64,000 bases of DNA from CAZDUS01 sp964535015 (GTDB lineage Bacteria > Verrucomicrobiota > Kiritimatiellia > CAIKKV01 > CAITUY01): NCBI GenBank assembly GCA_964535015.1, contig CAZHRU010000003.1:1-64000 (forward strand), read 5' to 3'. The number at the start of each line of letters is the position of its first letter. Within the stretch, counting starts at the first letter, position 1. Both the position numbers and the translations under genes were made by a program. A model generated the notes under the pieces. The model had not been told where the DNA came from and did no database searches. It worked only from the letters and a program-made list of their open reading frames with translations. This document shows positions 9,528 to 17,388 of this stretch, in pieces.

Positions 9528-12022
9528 GGTGGTGCCGTGCCGTCGTTGAACAGTGGGAACTGTAGGGTGAATGTGGTTCCCTGCCCGATCGCGCTCTTGA
9601 CGTCGATGATGCCGCTGTGTTCATGAATGATGCCGTGGGCGACGGAAAGCCCAAGGCCGGTGCCGTGGCTTTTGGTGGTGAAGAAGGGGTCGAAGATGTG
9701 AGTGAGGGCGTCCTGGGCGATGCCTTCGCCGGTGTCCTGGATGGAGAGGACGATATGGCGTCCGTTGGGGTGATGGTTTGGAGGGGAGAGAGGGTGGTAG
9801 TCGGTGGTGGTGATGGTCAGGGTGCCGGAGTCGGGCATGGCATCGATGGCGTTCAGGAAGAAGTTAATGAGGGCCTGGCCCAACTGATGGGCGTCGGCGT
9901 TGATCAGGTCGGAGGTGGCCTCGAAGTGTTGTTCCAGCCGGATGTCTTTCTGGCGGAGTTGCTGACTCATCAGTTTGGTGGCGTGGTCGAGGACTTCGTG
10001 GAGGTGGGAAGGGGCGAGGATGGGGCGGGACGGTCGTGAGAAGCGCAGGAGTTGGTTAACGATGGTGTCGATGCGTTTGACTTCGGATCCGACCAGGGAG
10101 GTGAAGGTGTCGCGGAAGTCGGCGTCGTCGAAGCGTTCGGGGAGGAGTTGGGTGAAGGTTTTGATGGAGACGAGGGGGTTCTTGATTTCGTGGGCCATGC
10201 CCGCGGCGAGGGTGCCGATACTGGCGAGGCGGTCGGTCCGGCGGACTTGCAGTTCCAGTTGGCGGATGGCGGTGAGGTCGTTGATGACCAGGAACGCGCC
10301 CATCATCTGGCCGGTGTGGCTGTAGAACACGGAACTGCTGACGCGGACGGGGGTTTCGGTGTCGTCGGGCCAAGGGAGGATGATATCCTTGTCGCGGGTG
10401 CCCTGGCCTTGAGTGATGGTTTCCGTGAAGACGTCGGCGAGAGCGGGGGGGATGGCGGCGAGGGTGGTGGGAGCGGAGGCGAGGTGGAGAATGCGTTGAG
10501 CCTCGCGATTGAAGACGGTCAGGTTGCTGTTGGTGTCGGCGGCGATGACGCCGCTGGCGAGGCCATCCACGAGTAGGTCGTTGTAGAGTTTGGCATTTTG
10601 GACCTCGGTATAGAGGCGGGCGTTATTCAGGGCGATGGCCAGTTGGTTGCACAGGAGTTGCAGTCCCTGTTGGTCGGGCGCTCCGTAGATGCGTCCTGAC
10701 AGTTTGGGTCCAAGGAGGAGAATGCCTTCAAGGCCGTCCGGGGACCGCATGCCGGCGGCGGCGGAGATCTTGATATTGTCGAGGAACTGGATGGTCTGCG
10801 CCATGGTGGGGTTGGGATTGAGGCGTTTTATGATGTCCGGGACGATGGTCTCGCCGCTCTCCCTGAGCATTTGGGGCAGGATGTCGTGTTGGCTGATTGT
10901 CAACGGTGTGGAGCCTGGAGTGAGCGGGTAGCGTTCGACATAGGAATCGTCCTTGGCGAAGAGGATGCGGACTTGATCCGTGCCCGTCGCCTCCGCCACC
11001 AGGCGGGCGAATTCAGAAACCAAGGCGTCTATCGTGGTAATCGATCGCAGGATATTGGATGTCGATTGCATGGCGGAGGAAACATCCATGGGGGCAAAAT
11101 GGATAAAGACGCGATTGGCGAACCGTTGCATCCGGCCGTGAGCCGGGGCGAGTGAGAAGGCGGTTGTCAAGGCGGCAAGAAAATGGGCGATGGGATGGTT
11201 GGAAATGTGGAATACCGAGAGTAGCTGGTTTACCGGCCACCAGGTGACGAAATAGACGATGGAGAGATAGAAGATCAACAGGCTGTAGGCAATGGCCATT
11301 CGGAAGACGTAGGCCATGTCCATGATGCGGCGAGTGGCGATGCCATAGGCGATGACGACATCCAGCACGATGACTGACAAGGGGGCAAGTTGAATGGGCG
11401 CGGACGTCTCCATAAACAGGGGAACGAGGATGACCAATCCGAGGGCGGACAACAGGCCAAGGGCGGCCCCCAGAAGGACATAGTTCATTTCCGCGCGGCG
11501 GATGCCTTGCAGGTGTTTCAGGGAGCGGGCGAACTCCCAGATGAGAAGGATCAGGGACCCCGTGAAGAAGACCGGGAAAAGCCAAAAGGCCACACCAAAG
11601 ACAGGTTCCGGGACCGCCATGGCGGGGTTGGCGGGATTGGAGGGGGAGTACATGCCTTGCACGATGAGCGGGGTTAGGGAGGCGGTCAGCGACAAGGCAA
11701 TGGCCGCGCCCAGCCAGACGCGGTTACGGGTGATGATTTTCCAGCTACTGTCGGCGGGGAAAAGAATGGACTGGCGGAGCCAGTCGAACGTCAGCGGGAA
11801 AAGGGCGGCCATGCTGTGACAAAAGCGAATCAAGAACAGGGTGATGCGATCCGACGGAGCAGAAAAGCCGAGGGCGAGCGCGATGAGCCAACACGCCAGA
11901 ATGCCGGACAGGACCATGAATAGTTGATTGGTTGGCCGGCGGGGGTTGGTTCGATAGACGCTGATGCCCAGTCCCACGTCAAACCCGACGGCGATGAGAT
12001 GGAAAACTGATAAGATGTTCAT
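9524..12022 (-). CDS. 7TM-type membrane sensor histidine kinase (PrsK-like)
   Basis: An 832-residue membrane kinase. The first 290 residues contain about eight hydrophobic segments and begin with a pattern typical of the N-terminal 7TM kinase region (NPRRPTNQLFMVLSG). A GAF-like domain (about 325-475), a PAS domain (about 485-590), and a HisKA/ATPase module follow, the latter with GMAHEIKNPL and DTGEGI and GTGLGLSV. Domain order matches PrsK, the kinase of exosortase-associated PrsK/PrsR pairs. A ligand within the membrane, such as a lipid or hydrophobic signal, is a reasonable guess. It overlaps the ketoacyl synthase stop (12019-12022) and the next kinase (9524-9527). Confidence 0.92.
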   Translation of the reverse strand: MNILSVFHLIAVGFDVGLGISVYRTNPRRPTNQLFMVLSGILACWLIALALGFSAPSDRITLFLIRFCHSMAALFPLTFDWLRQSILFPADSSWKIITRNRVWLGAAIALSLTASLTPLIVQGMYSPSNPANPAMAVPEPVFGVAFWLFPVFFTGSLILLIWEFARSLKHLQGIRRAEMNYVLLGAALGLLSALGLVILVPLFMETSAPIQLAPLSVIVLDVVIAYGIATRRIMDMAYVFRMAIAYSLLIFYLSIVYFVTWWPVNQLLSVFHISNHPIAHFLAALTTAFSLAPAHGRMQRFANRVFIHFAPMDVSSAMQSTSNILRSITTIDALVSEFARLVAEATGTDQVRILFAKDDSYVERYPLTPGSTPLTISQHDILPQMLRESGETIVPDIIKRLNPNPTMAQTIQFLDNIKISAAAGMRSPDGLEGILLLGPKLSGRIYGAPDQQGLQLLCNQLAIALNNARLYTEVQNAKLYNDLLVDGLASGVIAADTNSNLTVFNREAQRILHLASAPTTLAAIPPALADVFTETITQGQGTRDKDIILPWPDDTETPVRVSSSVFYSHTGQMMGAFLVINDLTAIRQLELQVRRTDRLASIGTLAAGMAHEIKNPLVSIKTFTQLLPERFDDADFRDTFTSLVGSEVKRIDTIVNQLLRFSRPSRPILAPSHLHEVLDHATKLMSQQLRQKDIRLEQHFEATSDLINADAHQLGQALINFFLNAIDAMPDSGTLTITTTDYHPLSPPNHHPNGRHIVLSIQDTGEGIAQDALTHIFDPFFTTKSHGTGLGLSVAHGIIHEHSGIIDVKSAIGQGTTFTLQFPLFNDGTAPP

Positions 12023-13263
12023 AGGAACCCCGGGGGCCGCTCGACAATGAGAGTGCTGTTATTGCCCCCCAGTCCGTGGGAGTTGATCAATACAACCCTG
12101 GCGTCAATGCGTCGGGCTTTCCAGGGGACATAGTCGAGGTCGCAGGCGGGGTCGGGTTTGTCAAGATTGGTTGTTGGGGTAAGAATTCCATTTCGCATGC
12201 CCATGGAACTGGCGATGACTTGGAGCGGGCCTGCGACGGCGAGGGGGCTGCCGATAACGCCTTTGATGGAGGTTACCGGTGTCCGGTAGGCAAGAGGCCC
12301 GAAGACTCTCTTGATCATTAACGTCTCGATGCGGTCAATAAGGGGATGTCCGGGGCCATGGGCGGAAATATAGTCCACACTTTCTGTTCTTATGCCTGCG
12401 TTGGCAAGAGCCATACGCATGGTGTCTTCAAGGCCAGAACCGGGTTGAGCGAGGTCGGGATCCACACGGGTAGCAAACCCGGTGATCTCGAGATAAGGCC
12501 GTACCCCACGCCTCCGGGCATGTTCAAGGCTTTCCAGAATCAGGATTCCCGATCCTTCGGAGAGGACTCCCGAATCCCGGTCAAGGTCAAACGGACGACA
12601 GGCTTTCCCCGGGGTGTCGTTGCGCGTCGAGAGCAAACCGCCTGCTGCCATGGCTGAATAGGTCAAGGTGTTGATGGGGGCATCTGTGGCGCCACACATC
12701 CCGATTTCGGCTTTTCCGCGTCGGATCAGATCGGCGGTGGCGGCAATGGCGTCAATTCCCGCCGTGCAGGCGGAACCTGTTGTTGTGGCCTGGGTGATAC
12801 GGGGGATGTATTGGGCCAATATACTGGCGGCATGATGGGGATGCGAGGCTTGAGCCAGATGGGCATGCATGCGTTCAGGCCCGTGGGCCAGCAGGCGGTC
12901 ATGGATTTGGGCAACGACCTCAATGGCGATCGAACCGACTCCCAGTATCAAAGGGAAGGGTTGATTGCCGGTGCGATGTTCCGTAAGGGATGCATCCTTG
13001 AGAGCCTCGTAGGCGGCCGCCAGGGCCATCTGGGTTTGGCGGGCGATTCGCTTGGTGCTGATATGATGCCCCACATGGACTGAGGGATTGAAGTCCTGAA
13101 CTTCGCCGGCAATTCGACTTGGGTATCCGGTGGTATCAAACGACCGGATCGCCTTGATGCCGCTCCGGCACGCAACAAGTGATTCCCAAAAGGCAGTCTT
13201 CCCTATTCCATTTGGTGCAACGACGCCCAATCCAGTGACAACCACTCTATTGCAAATTGCCAT
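12019..13263 (-). CDS. Divergent beta-ketoacyl synthase (FabF-like), second catalytic histidine missing
   Basis: A 414-residue thiolase-fold protein of FabF length. It keeps the nucleophile Cys166 (TTGSACTAG), His302 (SAHGPGHP) and Lys334, and the C-terminal glycine-rich strand (NSHGLGGNNS). Where FabF has KxxxxH, with the second active-site histidine, this protein has KGVIGSP, so Ser339 stands in the histidine position. Decarboxylative condensation may be altered or lost, as in chain-length-factor-like subunits. No acyl carrier protein or second synthase is nearby. It is the first gene of an operon with two kinases and a sigma-54 activator, and divergent from an O-methyltransferase. The start at 13263 gives a normal N-terminus; longer upstream reading is AT-rich non-coding sequence. 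Confidence 0.88.
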   Translation of the reverse strand: MAICNRVVVTGLGVVAPNGIGKTAFWESLVACRSGIKAIRSFDTTGYPSRIAGEVQDFNPSVHVGHHISTKRIARQTQMALAAAYEALKDASLTEHRTGNQPFPLILGVGSIAIEVVAQIHDRLLAHGPERMHAHLAQASHPHHAASILAQYIPRITQATTTGSACTAGIDAIAATADLIRRGKAEIGMCGATDAPINTLTYSAMAAGGLLSTRNDTPGKACRPFDLDRDSGVLSEGSGILILESLEHARRRGVRPYLEITGFATRVDPDLAQPGSGLEDTMRMALANAGIRTESVDYISAHGPGHPLIDRIETLMIKRVFGPLAYRTPVTSIKGVIGSPLAVAGPLQVIASSMGMRNGILTPTTNLDKPDPACDLDYVPWKARRIDARVVLINSHGLGGNNSTLIVERPPGFL

Positions 13264-13498
13264 CTTCTGTTGCCTGGGGAAGGTTTCCTTATTCAAGCAC
13301 TTGTGCAGAGAGAAACTTTCGTGTTGAGAAAACGCGCAAAAATAATAACTATTACCTCGCAAATATGGCGCTGAAAGGGTTATGTTCAAAAGTGCGCATC
13401 TAATGTTCAAGTTTGTACAAAGACGTCCAGCCAATTGCAAGGAATAAATCAACGAACTGTGATGGAATTGTTGGTGAGTGCTTAGAAAAGGAGATGCA
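13264..13498. promoter_or_regulatory. AT-rich divergent control region between ketoacyl synthase and methyltransferase
   Basis: 235 bases between divergent starts. It holds a direct repeat ATGTTCAA at 13382-13389 and 13403-13410 (21 bases apart, two helical turns) and a palindrome TTGTACAA at 13413-13420. TTTGTACA recurs at 14671-14678 before the FadL-like gene. No GG-N10-GC sigma-54 element was found here on either strand. Which bases form the promoters could not be settled. Confidence 0.45.
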
Positions 13499-14587
13499 AT
13501 GATTCGATTAAGCGGGACGATCAAGAATTGGCTATTGAGAATGGGAGAGCGAATCTTTCTCGGTGCAAGTCTGCGGCAGGCGTATCTTGTAATGGGAGGG
13601 CATATATATTTCCAGACATTGAGTGCTGCCGTCCAATTGGACTTATTTACATTGCTGGCTCGGAAAGGGCCCCTGCGACGTGAAGAGATCGCGTCAATTC
13701 TGGGGATCGATGAAAAGCCGGCACGCATCCTTTTGTTGGGATGTTCATCATTGGGTCTTGTTCGTCACGTTCGCAGGGGGTGCTATGGGAACACGAGGCT
13801 TTCGTCCTTGTTATTGAACGCTGATCATCCTCGTAACATCCTTGCCATTATTCGCTGGCAGCATTTCATCAACTACCGAGCCATGTATTATTTCGGTGAT
13901 GCCATCAAGGTTAATCGGAATGTTGGGCTTGAAGTCTTCAAGGGCGGGGGTGCAACGCTTTATGAGCGGTTATCAGCAAACCCCGAACTCGAGCAGATAT
14001 TTCAAGATGCGATGCAAGCCATTTCGGTCCAGGCAAATCATCTACTGGCAGGGTCTGTCGATTTTTCACAGTTCAAATACCTATTGGATGTCGGTGGGGG
14101 GAATGCCACCAATATCATCGCGTTAGCCAGGTGCTGTCCAGGCCTTAGAGCTGCCGTCTTTGACTGGCCTTCTGTGTGCGCCATTGCGTCCGAGAATATT
14201 CAGAAAGAAGGGTTGGCGCAAAGGCTTCAAGCCGTATCGGGAAACTGTTTCTCGGATCCGTTTCCCGAGGGAGTGGATTGCGTCCTGTTCTGTCATTTCA
14301 TGACCATTTGGTCCGAGGCCAAGAATAGAGTTTTATTGAAGAAGGCCTATGAGGCTCTGCCGACAGGAGGTGCTGCAATAGTGTTCAACATGATGCAGAA
14401 TGATTGTGAAACTGGGCCTCTTAGCGCCGCCATGGGTTCGCCTTATTTCCTCACATTGGCAACAGGTGAGGGGATGCTTTACACATGGTCCGAGTATGAG
14501 TCATGGATGAAGGAAGCTGGTTTTCGAAAGGTCATTGTCCAAAGACTCATTCGTGATCATGGCATTATCATCGGCATAAAACAATGA
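13499..14587 (+). CDS. Class I SAM-dependent O-methyltransferase (acetylserotonin/hydroxyindole type)
   Basis: A 362-residue protein of the plant-type small-molecule O-methyltransferase family. An N-terminal winged-helix dimerisation domain (about 25-110) precedes a Rossmann domain with the SAM loop LLDVGGGNATN, then VFDWPSV and a LP-GG strand typical of the family. Such enzymes methylate hydroxyls on aromatic or polyketide compounds. The start follows AAAAGGAG at a good spacing of six bases; a GTG at 13478 is less likely. The gene is markedly more AT-rich than its surroundings, hinting at recent transfer or relaxed selection. Being divergent from a ketoacyl synthase, it may tailor that enzyme's product; the substrate is unknown. 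Confidence 0.85.
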   Translation: MIRLSGTIKNWLLRMGERIFLGASLRQAYLVMGGHIYFQTLSAAVQLDLFTLLARKGPLRREEIASILGIDEKPARILLLGCSSLGLVRHVRRGCYGNTRLSSLLLNADHPRNILAIIRWQHFINYRAMYYFGDAIKVNRNVGLEVFKGGGATLYERLSANPELEQIFQDAMQAISVQANHLLAGSVDFSQFKYLLDVGGGNATNIIALARCCPGLRAAVFDWPSVCAIASENIQKEGLAQRLQAVSGNCFSDPFPEGVDCVLFCHFMTIWSEAKNRVLLKKAYEALPTGGAAIVFNMMQNDCETGPLSAAMGSPYFLTLATGEGMLYTWSEYESWMKEAGFRKVIVQRLIRDHGIIIGIKQ

Positions 14588-14589
14588 TG

Positions 14590-14697
14590 TGTACATATAT
14601 GTGCGGATTTAAGGTTCTTGTTGGTGTGTAGGCTGGTGAATGGCAATGTTGTGCTGAACTTATTAACATGTTTGTACATAGGTGCATTTATGTTAAT
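14590..14697. promoter_or_regulatory. Candidate upstream activator sites for the sigma-54 promoter
   Basis: A perfect inverted repeat ATTAACAT (14662-14669) / ATGTTAAT (14690-14697) flanks TGTACATAGGTGC (14673-14685). A similar TGTACATATATGTGC lies at 14590-14604. They are 70-180 bases upstream of the -24 element, where enhancer-binding proteins usually bind. Assignment to the activator at 6124 is inference. Confidence 0.4.
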
Positions 14698-14770
14698 CTT
14701 GATTGTTATTTGCCATACCAGATATTGTGGTGTGAAATAGAAAATACCATACATATTGATTTTCATGATT

Positions 14771-14786
14771 TGGCACTGCGATTGCT
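14771..14786 (+). promoter_or_regulatory. Sigma-54 (-24/-12) promoter of the FadL-like gene
   Basis: TGGCAC-N5-TTGCT at 14771-14786 gives GG-N10-GC exactly and matches the sigma-54 consensus at essentially every conserved base. It is 54 bases before the ATG at 14840. A sigma-54 activator is encoded about 7 kb away at 6124. Confidence 0.85.
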
Positions 14787-14839
14787 ATAGGACCTTGCTG
14801 TTGATGATAGCGGTGGAACAACAATAGCGGAGGTATTGA

Positions 14840-16120
14840 ATGAGCAGGATGATGCAAAAGTGGGGGTTGGTGGTTGTGGCTGTTTGCAGTGTGGCCATGG
14901 TGGGTTATGCCAACGGGTTTAGGAATCCGCCGGAGGGTGCTGCGGCGCTTGGGCGAGTTGGCGGCAAGGTGGCGCTGGCCGATGATGCGGCTGCTGTGGC
15001 GCATAATCCTGCGAACCTGACGGAGTTGAAGGGGGCTGAACTTGAGGCATCGGTGACTCTGATCAATACCGAGACGAAGTACCGGTCGCCGATGGGCGGT
15101 TCCACGACGGATGATCCCTGGAAGTACTTGCCGAATGTGTTTTATGCGACTCCGATCGAAAATTCCCGGTATGCGGCGGGCATCGGGTTGACCACGCCGT
15201 TCGGGCAGTCCACGGTATGGGACAAAGAGAGTGTGTTCCGCTATACGGCGCCGTATTTTGCGGAGATGAAGACGGTCAACCTGAATCCCACGCTGGCGGC
15301 CAAGGTGAGCGACAAGGTGTCGGTGGCGGCGGGGTTGGATGTGTACTGGTCAAGCCTGGATCTCAAGCAGGTGTTTCCCTGGGGGATGGTGACGGGCAAC
15401 CCATTGATCCCGGACGGGGAAGTTCGGATGCAGGGCAGTGGTGTGGGTGTTGGCGGCAATGCGGCGGTGACCTTCCGTCCCGTTCCCCGGCATATCGTGG
15501 CCTTGACCTATCGGTCCGCGGTGAAGGTGGACTACGAGGGTGACACTGATTTTGCGGGATTTCCTGCGGGCGGGGAAGTTCTCGGGATTTCGCCTGGCAG
15601 TGATTTTGACACCTCCATCGAGTTTCCGACGGTGGCCGCGCTCGGGTATGCGGTGAAGATTACCGACAACGTCCGCGTGGAAGCCGATGTGGAGTGGGTG
15701 CAGTTTTCCAAGTATGAAAACCTTGTCCTTGATGCCGGGCGCAATAATCCGCTGGTGCAGCGGCCGGGCAGTGTAAACCCGATGGCCCCGGTGGCGATTC
15801 CCCAGCAATGGGATGACACGTGGACCTATGGTCTGGGCGCCGAGTGGGATGTGCGGTCCGATCTGACGTTGCGTGCGGGGTATATCTTCCTGGAAAGCCC
15901 GGTGCCGGAAACGACGCTGGCGCCGACGCTGCCGGATGCGGATCGCCATGTGATTTCGGTGGGGGCGGGTCTCCATCGAAACGGACACCGGGTCGACCTT
16001 GCCTACGGTTACAGTGTGATCGGTGACCGTGAGGTTTCCCCGGAAGCGAACCCCGCCTATGCGGGCACGTATGAGACCAGTTCCCATTTGATGAGTGTGA
16101 CCTATGGCTGCACATTCTGA
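14840..16120 (+). CDS. OmpP1/FadL/TodX-family outer-membrane channel for hydrophobic molecules
   Basis: A 426-residue protein with a signal peptide (cleavage near YANG) followed by the family's N-terminal hatch pattern GFRNPPEGAAALGRVGGK and ADDAAAVAHNPANL. The rest alternates as beta-strands (TLRAGYIFLESPVP, VDLAYGYSVIGD) and ends in an aromatic terminal strand (VTYGCTF), as expected for a 14-strand barrel. FadL relatives move long-chain fatty acids or aromatic hydrocarbons across the outer membrane. SD GCGGAGG precedes the ATG. Expression is probably sigma-54 dependent. The 3' end overlaps the next gene by 17 bases, coupling a channel to a kinase. Confidence 0.93.
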   Translation: MSRMMQKWGLVVVAVCSVAMVGYANGFRNPPEGAAALGRVGGKVALADDAAAVAHNPANLTELKGAELEASVTLINTETKYRSPMGGSTTDDPWKYLPNVFYATPIENSRYAAGIGLTTPFGQSTVWDKESVFRYTAPYFAEMKTVNLNPTLAAKVSDKVSVAAGLDVYWSSLDLKQVFPWGMVTGNPLIPDGEVRMQGSGVGVGGNAAVTFRPVPRHIVALTYRSAVKVDYEGDTDFAGFPAGGEVLGISPGSDFDTSIEFPTVAALGYAVKITDNVRVEADVEWVQFSKYENLVLDAGRNNPLVQRPGSVNPMAPVAIPQQWDDTWTYGLGAEWDVRSDLTLRAGYIFLESPVPETTLAPTLPDADRHVISVGAGLHRNGHRVDLAYGYSVIGDREVSPEANPAYAGTYETSSHLMSVTYGCTF

Positions 16121-17300
16121 CGTGGCGGATAAAGCGACCACGGAGACTGCGCGTCCCAAGGTTCTGGTTATTGATGATGAACGGGGTCCGCGTGAGAGTC
16201 TGCGGATCCTGTTGAAGACGGAATACGACGTGTTGTGCGCCGAGTCGGTGGATGTCGGGGTTACGATGTTGAAGGAGCATCATCCCGACATGGTGATCAT
16301 GGACATCCGGATGCCGGGCAAGAGCGGCATTGAGGGGTTGAAGGCGATCCGCGACCTGGACACGGCGGTGTCCGTGGTGATGTTCACTGGATTCGGGGCG
16401 CTGGAAACGGCGCAGGAAGCCATCCGGCTGGGGGCCAACGATTATCTCAAGAAGCCGTTCGATGCCTTTGAAATCCGTGAGGTGGTGCACCGGTATGTGC
16501 GGCGCACTCAGGTGGAAAGGCGCCGACGGCAGACCGTTGATGAACTGGGGCAACTCAATCAGACGCTCAAGGAAGAGTTGGTGCGGAAAGAGCATCTGGC
16601 GGTTCTGGGGCGGAAGTCCGCGGAACTGATGCACGACATACGGCAGCCGTTGACGGCGGTCACGGCGTATGTGGACCTGTTGTCCTCCGAGTTGAAGGAC
16701 GTCCAGACCCATTTTGGGGACCGCTGGCAGGAGACCTCGGCGTACCTTGATAAAATCGAAAATGGCGCGGAACGGTGCAGGCGACTGGCGGACATGTGGC
16801 TGGACATCAGCCGTGGGAAACTGAACCGCGCACCGATTCGGGTTCAGGAGATTGGTGATGCCGTGGTGCATGACTGTCGTTCGCTGGTTGACGAGAGGAA
16901 GGTGGTCCTGATGGTCGAGATGGATGATGGAGCCACTGTGATCAATGTTGACAGGATGCAGTACACGCGGGCGCTTCAGAATCTCCTGGTGAATGCCGTT
17001 GAGGCGGTTCAACCTGGCACTGGACGGGTGAAGGTGTGGTGCCGGTGTGATGGGGGACAGGTTGAACTGGGTGTTGAGGATAACGGCTGCGGGATGAGTC
17101 CGGAGCAAATCAAGCGTTCGGTGGAGCCTTTCTTCAGCACCAAACCGGGAACGGGAACGGGTCTTGGGTTGTTCATTGCGCGTCAGGCGGTGGAAGCGCA
17201 TGGTGGCACGATGCGGATTGAGAGTGAGACTGGCAAGGGGACGAGGATCACGATAACGGCGCCCTGTGGTGATAATACAAGTAGTCAGAATCCAGAATGA
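16104..17300 (+). CDS. Receiver-histidine kinase hybrid, single-protein relay
   Basis: A 398-residue soluble protein: N-terminal receiver (18-135, phospho-acceptor Asp67), coiled-coil linker (about 138-165), then a kinase core with LMHDIRQPL (His177), an ATPase domain with DNGCGMS and GTGTGLGLFIA. Receiver-first kinases usually take their input from another kinase. It starts inside the FadL-like gene, so its expression follows the sigma-54 promoter. The last residues (SSQNPE) and the stop codon come from a short repeat (17285-17298), suggesting the native C-terminus was replaced. Confidence 0.92.
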   Translation: MAAHSDVADKATTETARPKVLVIDDERGPRESLRILLKTEYDVLCAESVDVGVTMLKEHHPDMVIMDIRMPGKSGIEGLKAIRDLDTAVSVVMFTGFGALETAQEAIRLGANDYLKKPFDAFEIREVVHRYVRRTQVERRRRQTVDELGQLNQTLKEELVRKEHLAVLGRKSAELMHDIRQPLTAVTAYVDLLSSELKDVQTHFGDRWQETSAYLDKIENGAERCRRLADMWLDISRGKLNRAPIRVQEIGDAVVHDCRSLVDERKVVLMVEMDDGATVINVDRMQYTRALQNLLVNAVEAVQPGTGRVKVWCRCDGGQVELGVEDNGCGMSPEQIKRSVEPFFSTKPGTGTGLGLFIARQAVEAHGGTMRIESETGKGTRITITAPCGDNTSSQNPE

Positions 17301-17388
17301 ATCACCGACGAGCGCAAAGGCTAGTGTGCAAAGGGAGTGAGTTTATTGCTCCCTATTCTGAACCCTGACTTCTGAATTCTGAATACCC
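17285..17388. repeat. Facing copies of an AGAATCC/GAATTCTGA microsatellite-like repeat (family C)
   Basis: TCAGAATCCAGAAT at 17285-17298 and, in opposite orientation, TTCTGAACCCTGACTTCTGA onward at about 17356-17388. They lie between two convergent genes and supply the last codons of both. Facing copies could pair into a hairpin acting as a bidirectional terminator. Further copies lie at 38413-38436, 48252-48266 and 48293. Confidence 0.65.

Noticed and set aside
12019..13263. Exosortase/PEP-CTERM locus suggested by PrsK/PrsR-like genes
   Set aside because: No exosortase gene or PEP-CTERM sorting tail was found in any protein of the window, so the kinases are only likened to PrsK/PrsR.
15660..17201. 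Minus-strand open frame of about 513 codons
   Set aside because: It spans the antisense of the FadL-like gene and the kinase, both well supported on the plus strand.
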